The notes: generated by a model not told the origin, from the letters alone. A stretch of DNA of 64,000 nucleotides from Actinomadura sp. DC4 (GCF_030406325.1 NZ_JAUEQY010000023.1:1-64000), one strand, 5' to 3'; positions 25,265-34,968 are shown, counted from the stretch's first letter. Numbers and translations are program-made.

Positions 25265-27868
25265 TCAGGACGCACTGCGGAGAAGGTCGTTGATGGCCTC
25301 GCTCATCGTGACCGGATCGACCTCGCCGAGCGGCACCGCGTTCTCGGGGGAGCTCGCCGGCGCCGGCCCCGCCCACAGCGCGGTGATCTTCTGGTCCTCA
25401 CCCTCGCCGTACATGTAGTAGTAGAGGCCGGGACTCAGAACCGCCACGACGTACAGGCCCTTGGAGTCGCGCCGGGAGAGCCACCCGCCCGCGAACTCCC
25501 CGTCGGCGTCGACGGACTCCCAACGTCCCTGCGAGTGGCCCTTGGCCTTGCCGTACGACAGCGTGAGCCCCTCGACCCGGGCGAGCCGGCGCGCGGCGCG
25601 CTCGTCGTCGGTGAGCCGGTGGACGGGCCGCCCGAGCTGGTCGAACGGCTGCAGGATCTCGTAGTCGGCGAGGATCTCGGCCCAGGCGCCGAGCTCGTCG
25701 TCCAGCAGGAGCGGGTGGGCGATGCCGACGCGGGCGTCCGGCGCCGGTGTGAACGGGGAGTCGTCGACGTCGGCGTAGGTGTGGTCCTCGGCGACGCGGA
25801 ACGACGTGCCGCCGTCGGTGATCCACACCAGCCGGCGGGCGATGTGCCCCAGCAGCGGGTGGGTGACGAACAGGGCGTGAAAGTCCTCCGGCGTCCAGCT
25901 CCGCCGGGTGATCATGGCGAGTTCGAGGCGCTTGATCTCCTGGTCGGCGATGGTCCGCAGGTCCTTCTTGAGCCCGGTGAACAGGGCGTGCGCGGCCGGC
26001 GCCAGGGCCGGATCGTCCTTCGGGCCGGGCTTGGGCGCGCTCTTGCGGACCTTGCCGTTCGGCTCCACTACCAGCGGGAGGAGCTGCTGGTCGAAGGTCA
26101 CGGTGAATCGGCGCGGGCCGTAGTCCAGGACGAGCGTGCCCTCGGCGTCGAGGCCGAAATCGGGGACGGCACGGTCGGCCAGGTCGTCCGGCGTGATGCC
26201 GCGCGCGGCCGCGATCTCGTCGATCTTCTTGACCGCCCTGGCCTTGAGCCCCTTGTACTTGCCCCGGCGGGTCAGCTCGAACAGGTGGGTGAGGGCGACG
26301 TCGGAACCGATCTCACCGAGGACGTCGAGCGCGGCGACGGCTCGGCCGGTGGCGCTCTCGCCCGGCCAGATCTTGATGAGCGGGCTGAGCCGCCGCACCG
26401 TCGTGTCGTCGCCGATCAGGCCGAGCTGCGCCAGTGCCCAGTTGTGCCGCGTGGGCGCGCCGAAGGCGTACCAGAGCTGGAACAGGGCCCAGGAGAACTC
26501 GGCCAGCGAGTGCCGGTCGCAGAACTCGCGGACCGCCGCGGCCTCGGGGGCCTTCTTCGCGAGGAGGGTCAGCAGGCGCCTGGTCGCGTTCGCGGGCAGC
26601 GCCCGGTCGCGGCCACGCGTGAGGATCTGCGGGAGCAGCGCCGGGTCGGCCCAGTCCACCTTCGTACTGCGGGCGGGCCTGCCCGTGAGCACGCCGGGCA
26701 GGTCGTCACTGTCCGGGACGGCCGGTCGCGGGAGGAACGCCTCGGCGTCACCCGGCGGCAGCGCCGTGGCCAGGCCGGGCTCGGCGTACAGCATCCCGCG
26801 GAGCAGCCCGGCCGCCCGGAGGCCCTTTGTCGTGCCGTCATCGGCCAGCGGCGCCAGCGCCCGTACCGCGTGCGCCGGGTGCCGTCCGGCCGCCTCGTGC
26901 AGGGCGGCGGGCACGCCCTTGGCGCCCATGTTGTCGAGCAGCAGGGGGAAGACGCGTTCGTCGGCGATCTCCACCATGGCCTCCAGTACGACCGGGAGCG
27001 TCTCCTCGGTGCTGTGGTAGGGGTATCTGAGTGCTCTTTCGAGGAGCGGGAGAGCCTCCGCGCCCAGCCCGTCGAGCAGCGTCCCGATCACGGCCGGGGT
27101 CGCCGGTATCCACCCGATCCGGCTGACGTGCGCGGCGTTGGAGAGCGAGGCGAGCACGTGTTCGTGGTCGAGGATCCTGGTGCGGAACTCGTCGCCGAAG
27201 GACTCGTCCACCCAGCCGGTCTCGGTCGGGAGGAGGTAGCAGGTCGTGTGGCGCCGCAGGGGGTCGCCGCGATGGGCCGCCAGCCGCATGACGGTGTCGC
27301 GATATTCGGCCTCGGGGGCCGCCGCCAGCAGCGCGCGGAGCCGTTTGACCACCGCGTCCACGGCGATCCACCAGTTGGCGCCGGAGGGGTCGTCGGGGGT
27401 CATCCGCCGGATCTCACCGCGCTGCTCCGGGGGCGAATTGACGTAGGCGACGAGCCGCATGACGCCGCCGGGACCGGGCCGTACCGGCTGCGGCACCCGC
27501 CCGAGCGCGATGGAGGACACCTCGGTCACCGCGCAGGCGGCGAACGCGAGCCCGTGGTCGAGCGCCCAGGCGTCCAGGAAGGCCGCACCGTCGTGGCCGC
27601 GGACGTGTTTCACGGCGATGGAGGCGACGGCCGCCGCACCTGCCGGGTCGGGTGTGCCGTCGAGCCACGCCCGGACGGCTCTGGCGAGCTCGGGCAGCGT
27701 GCGTTCGTGCCGCACCATCTCCTCGGCGATAGGCCGCGCCGCACGCTCCTGCTCACGCGCCTTCAGCGCGGCCGCGCCGTCCAGGGCGATCTCCGGCGCG
27801 GCGACACCACCACGCCGGTGATGGATGAGCCCACGCCACTCGACCGGAATGCCCGCCGTCTCGACCAT
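25265..27868 (-). CDS. DUF4132 domain-containing protein
   Basis: 867 residues from an ATG. The N-terminal two thirds is alpha-helical and HEAT-like (for example DVLGEIGSDVALTHLFELTRRGKYKGLKARAV). The C-terminal third has the DUF4132 character: WTPEDFHALFVTHPLLGHIARRLVW, a FRVAEDHTYAD segment, HPLLLDD, and the ending PLGEVDPVTMSEAINDLL. Known: the family is related to MolR/WGR-type proteins of poorly defined function. No catalytic residues can be assigned. It is transcribed alone, convergent with the lectin gene, and starts 45 bp from the dipZ 3' end. Confidence 0.8.
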   Translation of the reverse strand: MVETAGIPVEWRGLIHHRRGGVAAPEIALDGAAALKAREQERAARPIAEEMVRHERTLPELARAVRAWLDGTPDPAGAAAVASIAVKHVRGHDGAAFLDAWALDHGLAFAACAVTEVSSIALGRVPQPVRPGPGGVMRLVAYVNSPPEQRGEIRRMTPDDPSGANWWIAVDAVVKRLRALLAAAPEAEYRDTVMRLAAHRGDPLRRHTTCYLLPTETGWVDESFGDEFRTRILDHEHVLASLSNAAHVSRIGWIPATPAVIGTLLDGLGAEALPLLERALRYPYHSTEETLPVVLEAMVEIADERVFPLLLDNMGAKGVPAALHEAAGRHPAHAVRALAPLADDGTTKGLRAAGLLRGMLYAEPGLATALPPGDAEAFLPRPAVPDSDDLPGVLTGRPARSTKVDWADPALLPQILTRGRDRALPANATRRLLTLLAKKAPEAAAVREFCDRHSLAEFSWALFQLWYAFGAPTRHNWALAQLGLIGDDTTVRRLSPLIKIWPGESATGRAVAALDVLGEIGSDVALTHLFELTRRGKYKGLKARAVKKIDEIAAARGITPDDLADRAVPDFGLDAEGTLVLDYGPRRFTVTFDQQLLPLVVEPNGKVRKSAPKPGPKDDPALAPAAHALFTGLKKDLRTIADQEIKRLELAMITRRSWTPEDFHALFVTHPLLGHIARRLVWITDGGTSFRVAEDHTYADVDDSPFTPAPDARVGIAHPLLLDDELGAWAEILADYEILQPFDQLGRPVHRLTDDERAARRLARVEGLTLSYGKAKGHSQGRWESVDADGEFAGGWLSRRDSKGLYVVAVLSPGLYYYMYGEGEDQKITALWAGPAPASSPENAVPLGEVDPVTMSEAINDLLRSAS

Positions 27869-27912
27869 GGCACCGGAAGTTAGCGCCCCCGGCCGACATT
27901 TTCCGTGCGGTG

Positions 27913-29592
27913 TCAGCCGTAGGTGAAGGAGTACGCCTTCAGGCCCGGGGACAGGGTCACGCGGAGCCTGGCGCGCTTCTGGGTGCTCTGGTGGATCAGC
28001 GTGTAGATGTTCGGGGCTCCGGAGACGTGGTACCTCGTCGTCTTACCGCCCGCCGTCACGGTGAGGGTGCCGGTGCCGCCCACGTCGAGGTACACGTCGT
28101 GGGCGTCGTAGTTCAGCGCGATGGCGGCGTTCGGCCCGGCCGTCAGCGACTCGTCGCCGACCGACCAGGTGCCTCCCAGCCCGAACGCGTCGTCGGGGAC
28201 GGACGAGGGGACGGCGAAGGTCCTCGTGCCGGAGTCGAGGGGGGAGTCGCCCACGTAGTACTCCGCGCGCTCCGACCCGAGGTACATCTCCGGGGTCAGG
28301 GCCGCGGACGGCGTTCTGTCGGCGACGTGGGTCGCCGGAGGGAGGACGACTTTGGGGTTCGCCGCGGTGAGCAGCCGGCGGATCAGGGACTCGGTCCCGT
28401 CGTAGTCGCCCTCGCCGATGGCGACGGAGCGTACGAGACCGTTCGCGTCGATCAGGTACTCCGCCGGCCACGAGTTGTTGCCGAAGTTGTTCCAGGTCAC
28501 GTAGACGTTGTCCAGCGCGACCGGATAGGTGATGCCGAGCCGCCTGGCGCCGGCCGCCACGTTCGCGGCGGTGTGCTCGAAGGCGTACTCCGGCGTGTGC
28601 ACGCCGATGACCTCCAGCCCGTCCGCCTTGTAGGTGGAGTACCAGGCCGTCGTGTGCGTGATGGCCCGCTGGCAGTTGATGCAGGAGTACGCCCAGAAGT
28701 CGACGAGGACGACCTTGCCCCGGAGCGAGGCCAGGTCGATCGGCGGGGAGTTCAGCCACTGCGCGATGCCCGAGATCGCGGGGGCGGTTCCGCAGTTCAG
28801 CAGGCTTCCCGGGACCGCGTCCTGGGCGCAGAGGGCGAGGGAGGAGCTCTGGCCCAGCGCCTTGGCCGCGCCGTGCGGGCTGTCCAGCGCGTTGTTCAGG
28901 GACGTGGTGTAGTCCGGGATGGCGCGCTGGACGGCGTCGGTGACGTTGAACGTGAGCGCGACCGCGAGGGCGATCACCACCGCCCCCGCGCCGACACGAA
29001 TGCCGCGCTGGTGGCCGCGGAACGCCCGCAGGCGCTCGGCGATCCCCCGGCCGGCCAGGGCGAACACCAGTAGCGGGATCGCGGTCCCGACGGCGAAGGC
29101 CAGCGTCAGGACGAGGGTCCTGCCCTCGATTCTCCCCGTAGCGCCGGCGACGGTGATCGCCGCCAGAACCGGCCCGGCGCACGGGACGTAGACGGCGCCG
29201 AGGGCCAGGCCGAGCACGAACCCGCCGCGGTCCGGGCCGACGCCGCGCTGCGGGATCCGGGAGAACGGCCTCTCCAGCAGGGCCTCCACCCGCGGGATCA
29301 TCATCCCCAGGCCGAGCAGGACCAGCACCACGAGGCCGGCCCAGCGGATGATGTCCTGGGGCAGCGGCAGCGCGTCGAGCAGAAGCGTCCCGGCGAGCGT
29401 GAAGACGCTGAAGCTCAGGGTGAGCCCGGCCACCACCAGGTACGGACGCCTGCCGCCCCGTTTCGCCGGCGAGGCGTCCCGCGCGCCCTGTGCTCCGCCG
29501 GACAGGAAGATCACCGGCAGGACGGGGAGGATGCAGGGTGAGATCCCGGTGATCAGGCCGCCCACGAGCCCGATCAGGACGATCGTGATCAC
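27913..29592 (-). CDS. dipZ: Cytochrome c biogenesis/thiol-redox protein DipZ (CcdA-TlpA fusion)
   Basis: About 559 residues from GTG 29592. An ATG at 29724 is also in frame, but the added 44 residues are Arg-rich and precede the first membrane helix, so I prefer the GTG. N-terminal part (1-260): CcdA-type membrane domain with GISPCILPVLP and YVPCAGPVL, the paired cysteines that carry electrons across the membrane. Middle (about 300-420): TlpA/thioredoxin-like domain with YSCINC as the CxxC active site. C-terminal (420-559): the beta-rich carbohydrate-binding-like domain seen in mycobacterial DipZ, ending LSPGLKAYSFTYG. Role: delivers reducing equivalents to extracytoplasmic thiols. It is divergent from the FAD-binding protein gene at 29777. 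Confidence 0.9.
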   Translation of the reverse strand: MITIVLIGLVGGLITGISPCILPVLPVIFLSGGAQGARDASPAKRGGRRPYLVVAGLTLSFSVFTLAGTLLLDALPLPQDIIRWAGLVVLVLLGLGMMIPRVEALLERPFSRIPQRGVGPDRGGFVLGLALGAVYVPCAGPVLAAITVAGATGRIEGRTLVLTLAFAVGTAIPLLVFALAGRGIAERLRAFRGHQRGIRVGAGAVVIALAVALTFNVTDAVQRAIPDYTTSLNNALDSPHGAAKALGQSSSLALCAQDAVPGSLLNCGTAPAISGIAQWLNSPPIDLASLRGKVVLVDFWAYSCINCQRAITHTTAWYSTYKADGLEVIGVHTPEYAFEHTAANVAAGARRLGITYPVALDNVYVTWNNFGNNSWPAEYLIDANGLVRSVAIGEGDYDGTESLIRRLLTAANPKVVLPPATHVADRTPSAALTPEMYLGSERAEYYVGDSPLDSGTRTFAVPSSVPDDAFGLGGTWSVGDESLTAGPNAAIALNYDAHDVYLDVGGTGTLTVTAGGKTTRYHVSGAPNIYTLIHQSTQKRARLRVTLSPGLKAYSFTYG

Positions 29593-29776
29593 TGGATCCG
29601 CCCGGAGGGCGGCCGGCCGGCCGGCCGCGAGCGTACGGCGGAGGGTGCCACGAGTCTCCCCTGAGAAGCTGAACAGACGTCTGCCTCCACCATGCCGCCG
29701 ATCCGTACCGTGAGGTCGCCGCACCCGGGATCATGTGAGCATTCCGTAAGCTCTGCGCCGGGTTCACCGGCGAGAC

Positions 29777-31234
29777 ATGGATAGTCAACTAAATCAACCG
29801 GGATTACCGGTTACCCTGGCAAGGGTGAGAGACTCTTCGGTTCGCCGTGACGCAGCGCCGGTGGTGGTCATCGTCGGGGGCGGTGCGAGCGGCACACTGG
29901 CCGCGGTGCACCTCGTACGCGGCGCGCAGGCGCGTGGGACGGCGCTGCGGGTCGTGCTGGTCGACCGGGACGGGCGGCACGGGCTCGGGCAGGCGTACGC
30001 GACGGCCGATCCTCACCACCTCCTCAACGCGTGTGCCGCGAAGATGAGCGGCCTGGCCGACGACCCGGGCCACCTGCTGCGCTGGGCGTACGAACAGGGC
30101 CTGAACCTCGACGGCCCCGACTTCCTGCCGCGCCGCACGTACGGGCGCTATCTGCGTGATCTCCTGGACGGCTGCGCGCGCAAGATGCCGTACGGCGGAA
30201 GCGTCTCGAAGCTCACCGCGACCGTGATCTCGCTCGCCGCGGAAGGACGGTCACTGCGGCTGCGGCTGTCGAACGGGGACACGATCGACGCGGACGCCGC
30301 CGTGCTGGCCACCGGCAACCGCCCGCCCGCGCCGTGGCCGTCGATCGAGGCCGGCCCCCGTTATGTCGCGGATCCATGGAGTCCTGGCGCGCTGACCGAG
30401 ATCTGCGACGGCAGTCCCGTCATGGTGGTCGGCACCGGTCTGACGATGGTTGACCTGGCGACCACGGCGACCCGGGCGAACAAGGACACCGTCGTGTACG
30501 CCATCTCCCGGCACGGCCTGCTGCCACGCCCGCACCGATGTCCCCCTTCGCCCGCGGTCGAGATGTTCCCGCCCGGCGGTGAGCTACGGCTCGCCGGGCT
30601 CCTGCGAATGGTCCACACCGCGATCAGGAACAACGACGGCGACTGGCAGGGAGTCGTCGACGGCATGCGGCCCCACGTCCCCGGCCTGTGGGCGCGGCTC
30701 GGCCTCGACGACCGGCGGCGTTTCCTCACCTCGATGGCGAGGTACTGGGAGGTCCACCGGCACCGGATCCCGCCGGCCACGGCCGCTCGGATCGCCCACC
30801 TTCAGGCCACCGGCCGGCTCCGGGTGCTGCGCGGGAGCCTCGTCTCCGCGACGGCGGGCCGTGACGAGATGAGAGTACGGCTCGATGCCGACGGCGTCGG
30901 CCGCGAACTCGGTGTCGGCTGGCTGGTCAACGGCACGGGCCCGGCCGCCGACGTCACCGGGGATCCCTTCCTTGGCGGCCTCGTCGACGCGGGCCTGGCG
31001 CGGCCCGACCCGCTGCGGCTGGGCCTGGACGCCGAGGAGTACGGCGCGATCCTGGACGCCGCGGGACGGTCGCACGACCGGATCTTCACCTTGGGGCCGA
31101 CACTGCGCGGCGTGCGGTACGAGACGACGGCGATCCCCGAGATCCGTACCCAGGCCGCGGCGCTGGCGCCCCGGCTCCTCGAAACGCTCGCGACCGGCGG
31201 CTTGGCCCTGGAGAGTTCCGCGGCCGTCATGTAG
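29777..31234 (+). CDS. FAD/NAD(P)-binding protein
   Basis: 485 residues. A Rossmann dinucleotide-binding motif (VVIVGGGASGTLAAVHLV) lies near residue 30, followed by the HLLNACAAKMSGL and RRTYGRYLRDLL segments typical of the FAD-NAD(P)-binding (NAD_binding_9) family. A second GxGLTMVDLA motif (VMVVGTGLTMVDLATT) marks the NAD(P) site. The C-terminus has the usual LGPTLRGVRYETTAIPEIRTQA. The substrate is unknown. The ATG at 29777 has a weak ribosome site; a GTG at 29825 is an alternative start. Divergent from dipZ, so a shared redox-responsive promoter region (29593-29776) is possible but not shown. Confidence 0.8.
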   Translation: MDSQLNQPGLPVTLARVRDSSVRRDAAPVVVIVGGGASGTLAAVHLVRGAQARGTALRVVLVDRDGRHGLGQAYATADPHHLLNACAAKMSGLADDPGHLLRWAYEQGLNLDGPDFLPRRTYGRYLRDLLDGCARKMPYGGSVSKLTATVISLAAEGRSLRLRLSNGDTIDADAAVLATGNRPPAPWPSIEAGPRYVADPWSPGALTEICDGSPVMVVGTGLTMVDLATTATRANKDTVVYAISRHGLLPRPHRCPPSPAVEMFPPGGELRLAGLLRMVHTAIRNNDGDWQGVVDGMRPHVPGLWARLGLDDRRRFLTSMARYWEVHRHRIPPATAARIAHLQATGRLRVLRGSLVSATAGRDEMRVRLDADGVGRELGVGWLVNGTGPAADVTGDPFLGGLVDAGLARPDPLRLGLDAEEYGAILDAAGRSHDRIFTLGPTLRGVRYETTAIPEIRTQAAALAPRLLETLATGGLALESSAAVM

Positions 31235-31265
31235 CCGGCGGTAAATTCTCGGCCCGCGGCATTGT

Positions 31266-31282
31266 GAAAAACGATGTTTTTC
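31266..31282. promoter_or_regulatory. AT-rich perfect palindrome
   Basis: GAAAAAC-GAT-GTTTTTC is a 7-bp perfect inverted repeat around a 3-nt spacer, in otherwise GC-rich DNA. It lies 32 nt after the stop of the FAD protein gene and about 60 nt before the lipoprotein ATG at 31343. It could be a small terminator ending in T residues or an operator for the lipoprotein gene. Confidence 0.4.
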
Positions 31283-31342
31283 CCGTACGGCCTTCTGCCA
31301 GAATCGGCAGCCGATATTGGGGCTGTCAAAGGTGGCAGAGAA

Positions 31343-32539
31343 ATGCATTCGGGGTCCGTTTCCCGTGGTCTGGCCATGACATTGGTGGTGGGAGTGGCCG
31401 CCGGCTGCTCGTCGAGTCCGTCGCGGCAGCGTCCGGGCCCGCCCACCATGGCCGACGTCGCGACGGCGATCGGCGCGGCGCCGTTACTGCACTGGGCCGG
31501 AAGCTGGCGGGCGTACGGCCAGTCGATGACCCTCGACCTGCGGGCCATGGGCGACGGCGACGCCGTCGGTACCCTCACCGACCATGGCGACCGTGCCCAG
31601 GTCCTCGTCGTCGACGGCACGAAAGTCATGCTCAAGGGCGGCAAGGCGTACTGGCGTCACGGCGGCACCCCGGCCGCGGACGTCGCGCGGTTCGCCGGGC
31701 ACTGGGTGGACGAGGACGGCAGCGTCTGGGGCGCCCGGCTCGGCGGCCTGTCCCCGCGCGCGCTGAGCAAGACGATCAAGAGCGACAACCAGACGGGCGC
31801 TTCGGACTCTCCCGCGATCCTGCCGTGGACGCCCGCCCCCGCGACGGCTGCGACGCCCAGGCCGACGCCGTCCGGTGTCCCTTCGGGAGCGTTGCGCTTC
31901 ACCGTCGACCAGTCGATCTCCTCCCTCGGCGAGGGGACGTTCTGGGCGTCGGGCGCGTCGCCGCACGGCCTGCTCGCGTACTCCGGCGTGGGCCTGCCGG
32001 GCGACGACGAGAACGACACCTCGGTCAAGCGGACCACGCTGTCGGTGCGGGCGGGCGGCGCGGATGACGCCCACGCCGCGTACACCGAACTGACCGCCCA
32101 GGTCCGTACGCTGCCCGAGACGATGGCCGTGCAGGACGGCCTCGCGAGTCACTTCGAGGTGGACAAGGTCGACCTTCCGCCCCACTGCCGCAGCGGCGGC
32201 TGCCGCGTCAAGGTGACGGGACACAATGCCGAAACGGCCCGGCGGACGGTACGCGCGACGGTGACGGTGTTCCTTTACGGCAGCAAGTCGATGTCCGGAG
32301 GCGGCGGCAAGAAGGTGGCCGCGTGCCATGTACGAATGCCGCCCGCCACACACGACAAGACCGTCCACGGCTCGTGCGACATGACCGACCCGCGGATCGA
32401 TCGGTACTGGGACTCGGTGCCGGGCCCGTTCCTGAAGATCGCCTACTGGAACGAGACCCACGCCGTGTCCGGCCTCGGCGAGGAGGAGTCCTTGGACCCG
32501 GCCGCCCTGGCCACCGAACTGACCGCCCGCACTCCCTGA
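31343..32539 (+). CDS. Predicted lipoprotein, function unknown
   Basis: 398 residues from ATG 31343, which is preceded by GGTGGCAGAG. A start at 31274 would put 23 non-signal residues before the export signal. Signal peptide with lipobox VAAGCSSS, lipidation at Cys near residue 22. The mature part begins with a Pro/Ser linker. It carries two regions: residues 30-160 with a beta-rich segment resembling LppX/LprG-like fragments (DGTKVMLKGGKAYWR), and 190-390 with paired cysteines (HCRSGGCRV and a later CHV...SCD) that may form disulfides. No catalytic motif. It is convergent with the histidine kinase gene at 32601. Confidence 0.7.
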   Translation: MHSGSVSRGLAMTLVVGVAAGCSSSPSRQRPGPPTMADVATAIGAAPLLHWAGSWRAYGQSMTLDLRAMGDGDAVGTLTDHGDRAQVLVVDGTKVMLKGGKAYWRHGGTPAADVARFAGHWVDEDGSVWGARLGGLSPRALSKTIKSDNQTGASDSPAILPWTPAPATAATPRPTPSGVPSGALRFTVDQSISSLGEGTFWASGASPHGLLAYSGVGLPGDDENDTSVKRTTLSVRAGGADDAHAAYTELTAQVRTLPETMAVQDGLASHFEVDKVDLPPHCRSGGCRVKVTGHNAETARRTVRATVTVFLYGSKSMSGGGGKKVAACHVRMPPATHDKTVHGSCDMTDPRIDRYWDSVPGPFLKIAYWNETHAVSGLGEEESLDPAALATELTARTP

Positions 32540-32600
32540 CCTCTCGGGCCTCCCGCACGCCGGACCTGCGGCGGTCGCCCTCACCTGCGCGTACGCGCCG

Positions 32601-34145
32601 TCAGGTAGGCGAGGCGTCTTCGGCGGGAAGGGTCCAGCGGATGGTCGTGCCCCGGGCGTCCGGATCGGTCGTGTCGAGCCAGATCCGGCCGCCGTGGTGT
32701 TCGACGACCTTCTTGCACATCGCCAGGCCGATGCCCGTTCCGCTGTAGACGTCCTGGGGATGCAGGCGCTGGAAGATCAGGAAGATGCGTTCGCCGTAGT
32801 CGGCGTCGATGCCGATCCCGTTGTCCGAGCAGCGGAACTGCCACATGCTCCCCTCCCGGAGCACCGCGACGTGCACGAGCGGCGGCTCCTCGCCGTGGAA
32901 CTTCAGCGCGTTGCCGATGAGGTTCTGCAGCAACTGGGTGTACTGCGTCTGGTCGCCGGGGAGCTCGGGCAGGTCGTCGGCGGTCACCTCCGCGCCGGTC
33001 TCCTCGCAGAGCTGGGACAGGCTGGCCAGCGCCCGGTCCATGCAGACGTTCATGTCGACCGTCTGCTCGCGGCGCTCGATGCGGCCGACCCGGGAGAAGC
33101 TCAGCAGGTCGTTGATGAGCACCTGCATGCGCTTGGAGCCGTCAACGGCGAAGTCGATGTACTGGCGGCCGCGGTCGTCGAGCTTGTCGGCGTATTTGCG
33201 CTCGAGCATCTGGCAGAAGCTCGCCACCTTGCGCAGCGGCTCTTGGAGGTCGTGGCTGGCGATGTAGGCGAACTGCTCCAGCTCTGCGTTCGAGCGGCGC
33301 AGCTCGGTGGCCTGCTCGTCGAGTTTCCGCCGGTGGTCGGCGGTGCGGCGCCACTCCTCCATGATGCGCTGCCGCATGCCGTCGACGGTGTCGGCGAGCT
33401 CGGCGAACTCCGCCGCCCCCCGTACGTCGAAGGGCCGGTCGAAGTCGCCCTGGGCGACGGCGCGGACGTTGGTGGCGAGGGAGGACAGCGGACGCAGCAC
33501 GGCCCGGCGGATCAGCCACACGAGCCCGGCCGCCGACAGCAGGACGGCCAGGGCGGCGATGCCGAGCGACCAGTAGACGTCGTTGATCCGGTCGTTCAGC
33601 CGCCGCGCGAACTCGCCGTAGAGCGCGCTCTGCTGCTTCTGCAGCGCCACGTTGGTGCTGCGGATCCGGGAGAAGGGCTGGTCGTCGGCGTTCTCGGGCG
33701 CCACCGGGCGTTTGGCGGCCAGCGGTTCGGCGTACGCGGTGCGCCAGTTCGCGGCCGCGGCCTGCAGCGCGGAGATGCCGGCGAGGGAACGCCCCGAGCC
33801 GGACACTCCGGACAACAGGCCGCGCATGGCCGCCGCCGTGCGCGCCTCCGCGGCGATCTGCTGCCGGTACGTCGCCAGGTCCGCCGGGTCGCCGCTCGCC
33901 GCGTACTCCCGGATCGCCGTGTCCTGCTGGCCCATGGCACCGCTGAGCTGGGGCTGAAGGAGCACCGCCGGGACGATCCGGTTGGTGACGATGTCGCGCG
34001 TGAGGGACTGGCGGTAGATCGCGACTCCGGCTTGGGCGAGCGAGGCGATCAGGACGATCCCCAGCAGCAGGGCGCCGAGGCCGAACCACTGGCCGATCCG
34101 GATCCGGCTCAGTCGGCTCATCCGCGCGGCGTCGAAGGGGATCAT
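32601..34145 (-). CDS. Membrane sensor histidine kinase with HAMP domain
   Basis: About 514 residues from ATG 34145 (ATG 34121 is an alternative). Domain order: membrane helix near residues 15-38; a periplasmic helical CHASE3-like sensor (40-190); a second helix (200-222); HAMP (224-280); a linker coiled coil; HisKA with the phospho-acceptor in IASHDLQEPLRKV; and HATPase with N box NLIGNALKFH, G1 SDNGIGID and G2 GTGIGLAMCKKVVEHHGG. The DLQEPLRKV form resembles phytochrome-like kinases. No response regulator gene is adjacent; the nearby STAS gene suggests a possible link to sigma-factor control, which is inference. Confidence 0.85.
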   Translation of the reverse strand: MIPFDAARMSRLSRIRIGQWFGLGALLLGIVLIASLAQAGVAIYRQSLTRDIVTNRIVPAVLLQPQLSGAMGQQDTAIREYAASGDPADLATYRQQIAAEARTAAAMRGLLSGVSGSGRSLAGISALQAAAANWRTAYAEPLAAKRPVAPENADDQPFSRIRSTNVALQKQQSALYGEFARRLNDRINDVYWSLGIAALAVLLSAAGLVWLIRRAVLRPLSSLATNVRAVAQGDFDRPFDVRGAAEFAELADTVDGMRQRIMEEWRRTADHRRKLDEQATELRRSNAELEQFAYIASHDLQEPLRKVASFCQMLERKYADKLDDRGRQYIDFAVDGSKRMQVLINDLLSFSRVGRIERREQTVDMNVCMDRALASLSQLCEETGAEVTADDLPELPGDQTQYTQLLQNLIGNALKFHGEEPPLVHVAVLREGSMWQFRCSDNGIGIDADYGERIFLIFQRLHPQDVYSGTGIGLAMCKKVVEHHGGRIWLDTTDPDARGTTIRWTLPAEDASPT

Positions 34146-34520
34146 GAGGGGCGGTCCCGCCGAAGGCGTCTCCGCGGTCTCGCCGGTCACCGCCGGCCGC
34201 CGGTGAGCAGATTCAGCCCTGGTCGCGACAGGTCCACGAGAACGCCTTTCCTGGCGCCGTGCCGAGATGCCGGTCGAACACGTTGGCCGTGATCTGTACC
34301 CGCTCCCGCGATCGAGCGGAAAGCCCGCGTCTGCCGCCGAAAGTGACACATTACCGGCACGGTTGCCTGCGACAACAGCGGCTGCGCCCGCTTTCCGGCG
34401 TGCATCTTTTCGGAACCGGTTTGTTCCTGCGGCAGAGGGAAGTTGTGTTCTCGGCCGGTTGGATGCGCCCGTCAGGGCGTCGTTGCCCTAAGTGTCGCGT
34501 ATGAAGCGTTTGGGGACGGT
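34146..34520. other. Divergent intergenic region (375 bp)
   Basis: This lies between the leftward kinase and the rightward STAS gene and must hold both promoters. A stretch at about 34418-34443 (GGTTTGTTCCTG...GAGGGAAG) loosely resembles a SigB-type promoter. A small hairpin (CGCCC-GTCA-GGGCG, near 34467-34480) sits in the STAS leader. Nothing else is visible. Confidence 0.35.
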
Positions 34521-34889
34521 ATGGAGTTCCGTGCGAATTACACCCTTACCGACGACGACATCGCGATCGTGGACCTCCACGGGCCGGTGGACGTCGCGAC
34601 CGCACCGGTGCCGCGCGACCTCCTCACCCGCCTGATCGACGAGGGGCATCACTGGCTGGTGCTGCAGATGGAGGAGGTCGACTTCATCGACTCCGTCGGC
34701 CTGGGCGTCATCATCGGCGTGGTGCGCCGGCTCCGCCCCCACCACGGCGCGCTGGCCGCCGCCGCCCCATCCGCGCAGACGCGCAGGGTCGTCGAGATCA
34801 CCCAGTTGGTACGGGTCCTCCCGCTCTATGACGACACCGAGGGCGCCCTCGAAGCGGTTCGCCGGCGCCGGGCGGCCGGTATCCAGTGA
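34521..34889 (+). CDS. STAS-domain anti-sigma factor antagonist
   Basis: 122 residues from ATG 34521 with GGGGACGG just upstream. An upstream ATG at 34443 is less likely. The whole protein is one STAS domain: beta strands (AIVDLHGPVDVATAP), then LVLQMEEVDFIDSVGLGVIIGVVRRL, with the phospho-acceptor serine in DFIDSVGLG. Family role: binds an anti-sigma kinase and releases a SigB/SigF-type sigma factor until phosphorylated. No kinase partner is adjacent. A SigB-like promoter lies directly downstream, ahead of DUF3618/DUF4235, which fits a stress-response context. Confidence 0.9.
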   Translation: MEFRANYTLTDDDIAIVDLHGPVDVATAPVPRDLLTRLIDEGHHWLVLQMEEVDFIDSVGLGVIIGVVRRLRPHHGALAAAAPSAQTRRVVEITQLVRVLPLYDDTEGALEAVRRRRAAGIQ

Positions 34890-34899
34890 GGCGCACCTG

Positions 34900-34924
34900 G
34901 GTTAGCGGGATTGTCGCCGGGTAG
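34900..34924 (+). promoter_or_regulatory. SigB-like promoter upstream of DUF3618/DUF4235
   Basis: GGTT (34900-34903), a 15-nt spacer, then GGGTAG (34919-34924). This fits the actinomycete SigB/SigF pattern GNTT-N14-16-GGGTAY except for the final base. It starts 10 nt after the STAS gene stop and ends 44 nt before the ATG at 34969. Confidence 0.5.
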
Positions 34925-34968
34925 GCGGGCCGGACCGAAGAAAATGGCGATTGAGCGAGGACGACCCT

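Noticed and set aside
25157-27883. 908-codon plus-strand frame opposite DUF4132
   Set aside because: Arg/Gly/Val-rich shadow frame. The minus-strand frame has the DUF4132 pattern.
32694-34292. 532-codon plus-strand frame opposite the histidine kinase
   Set aside because: No domains. The minus-strand frame contains all histidine kinase motifs.
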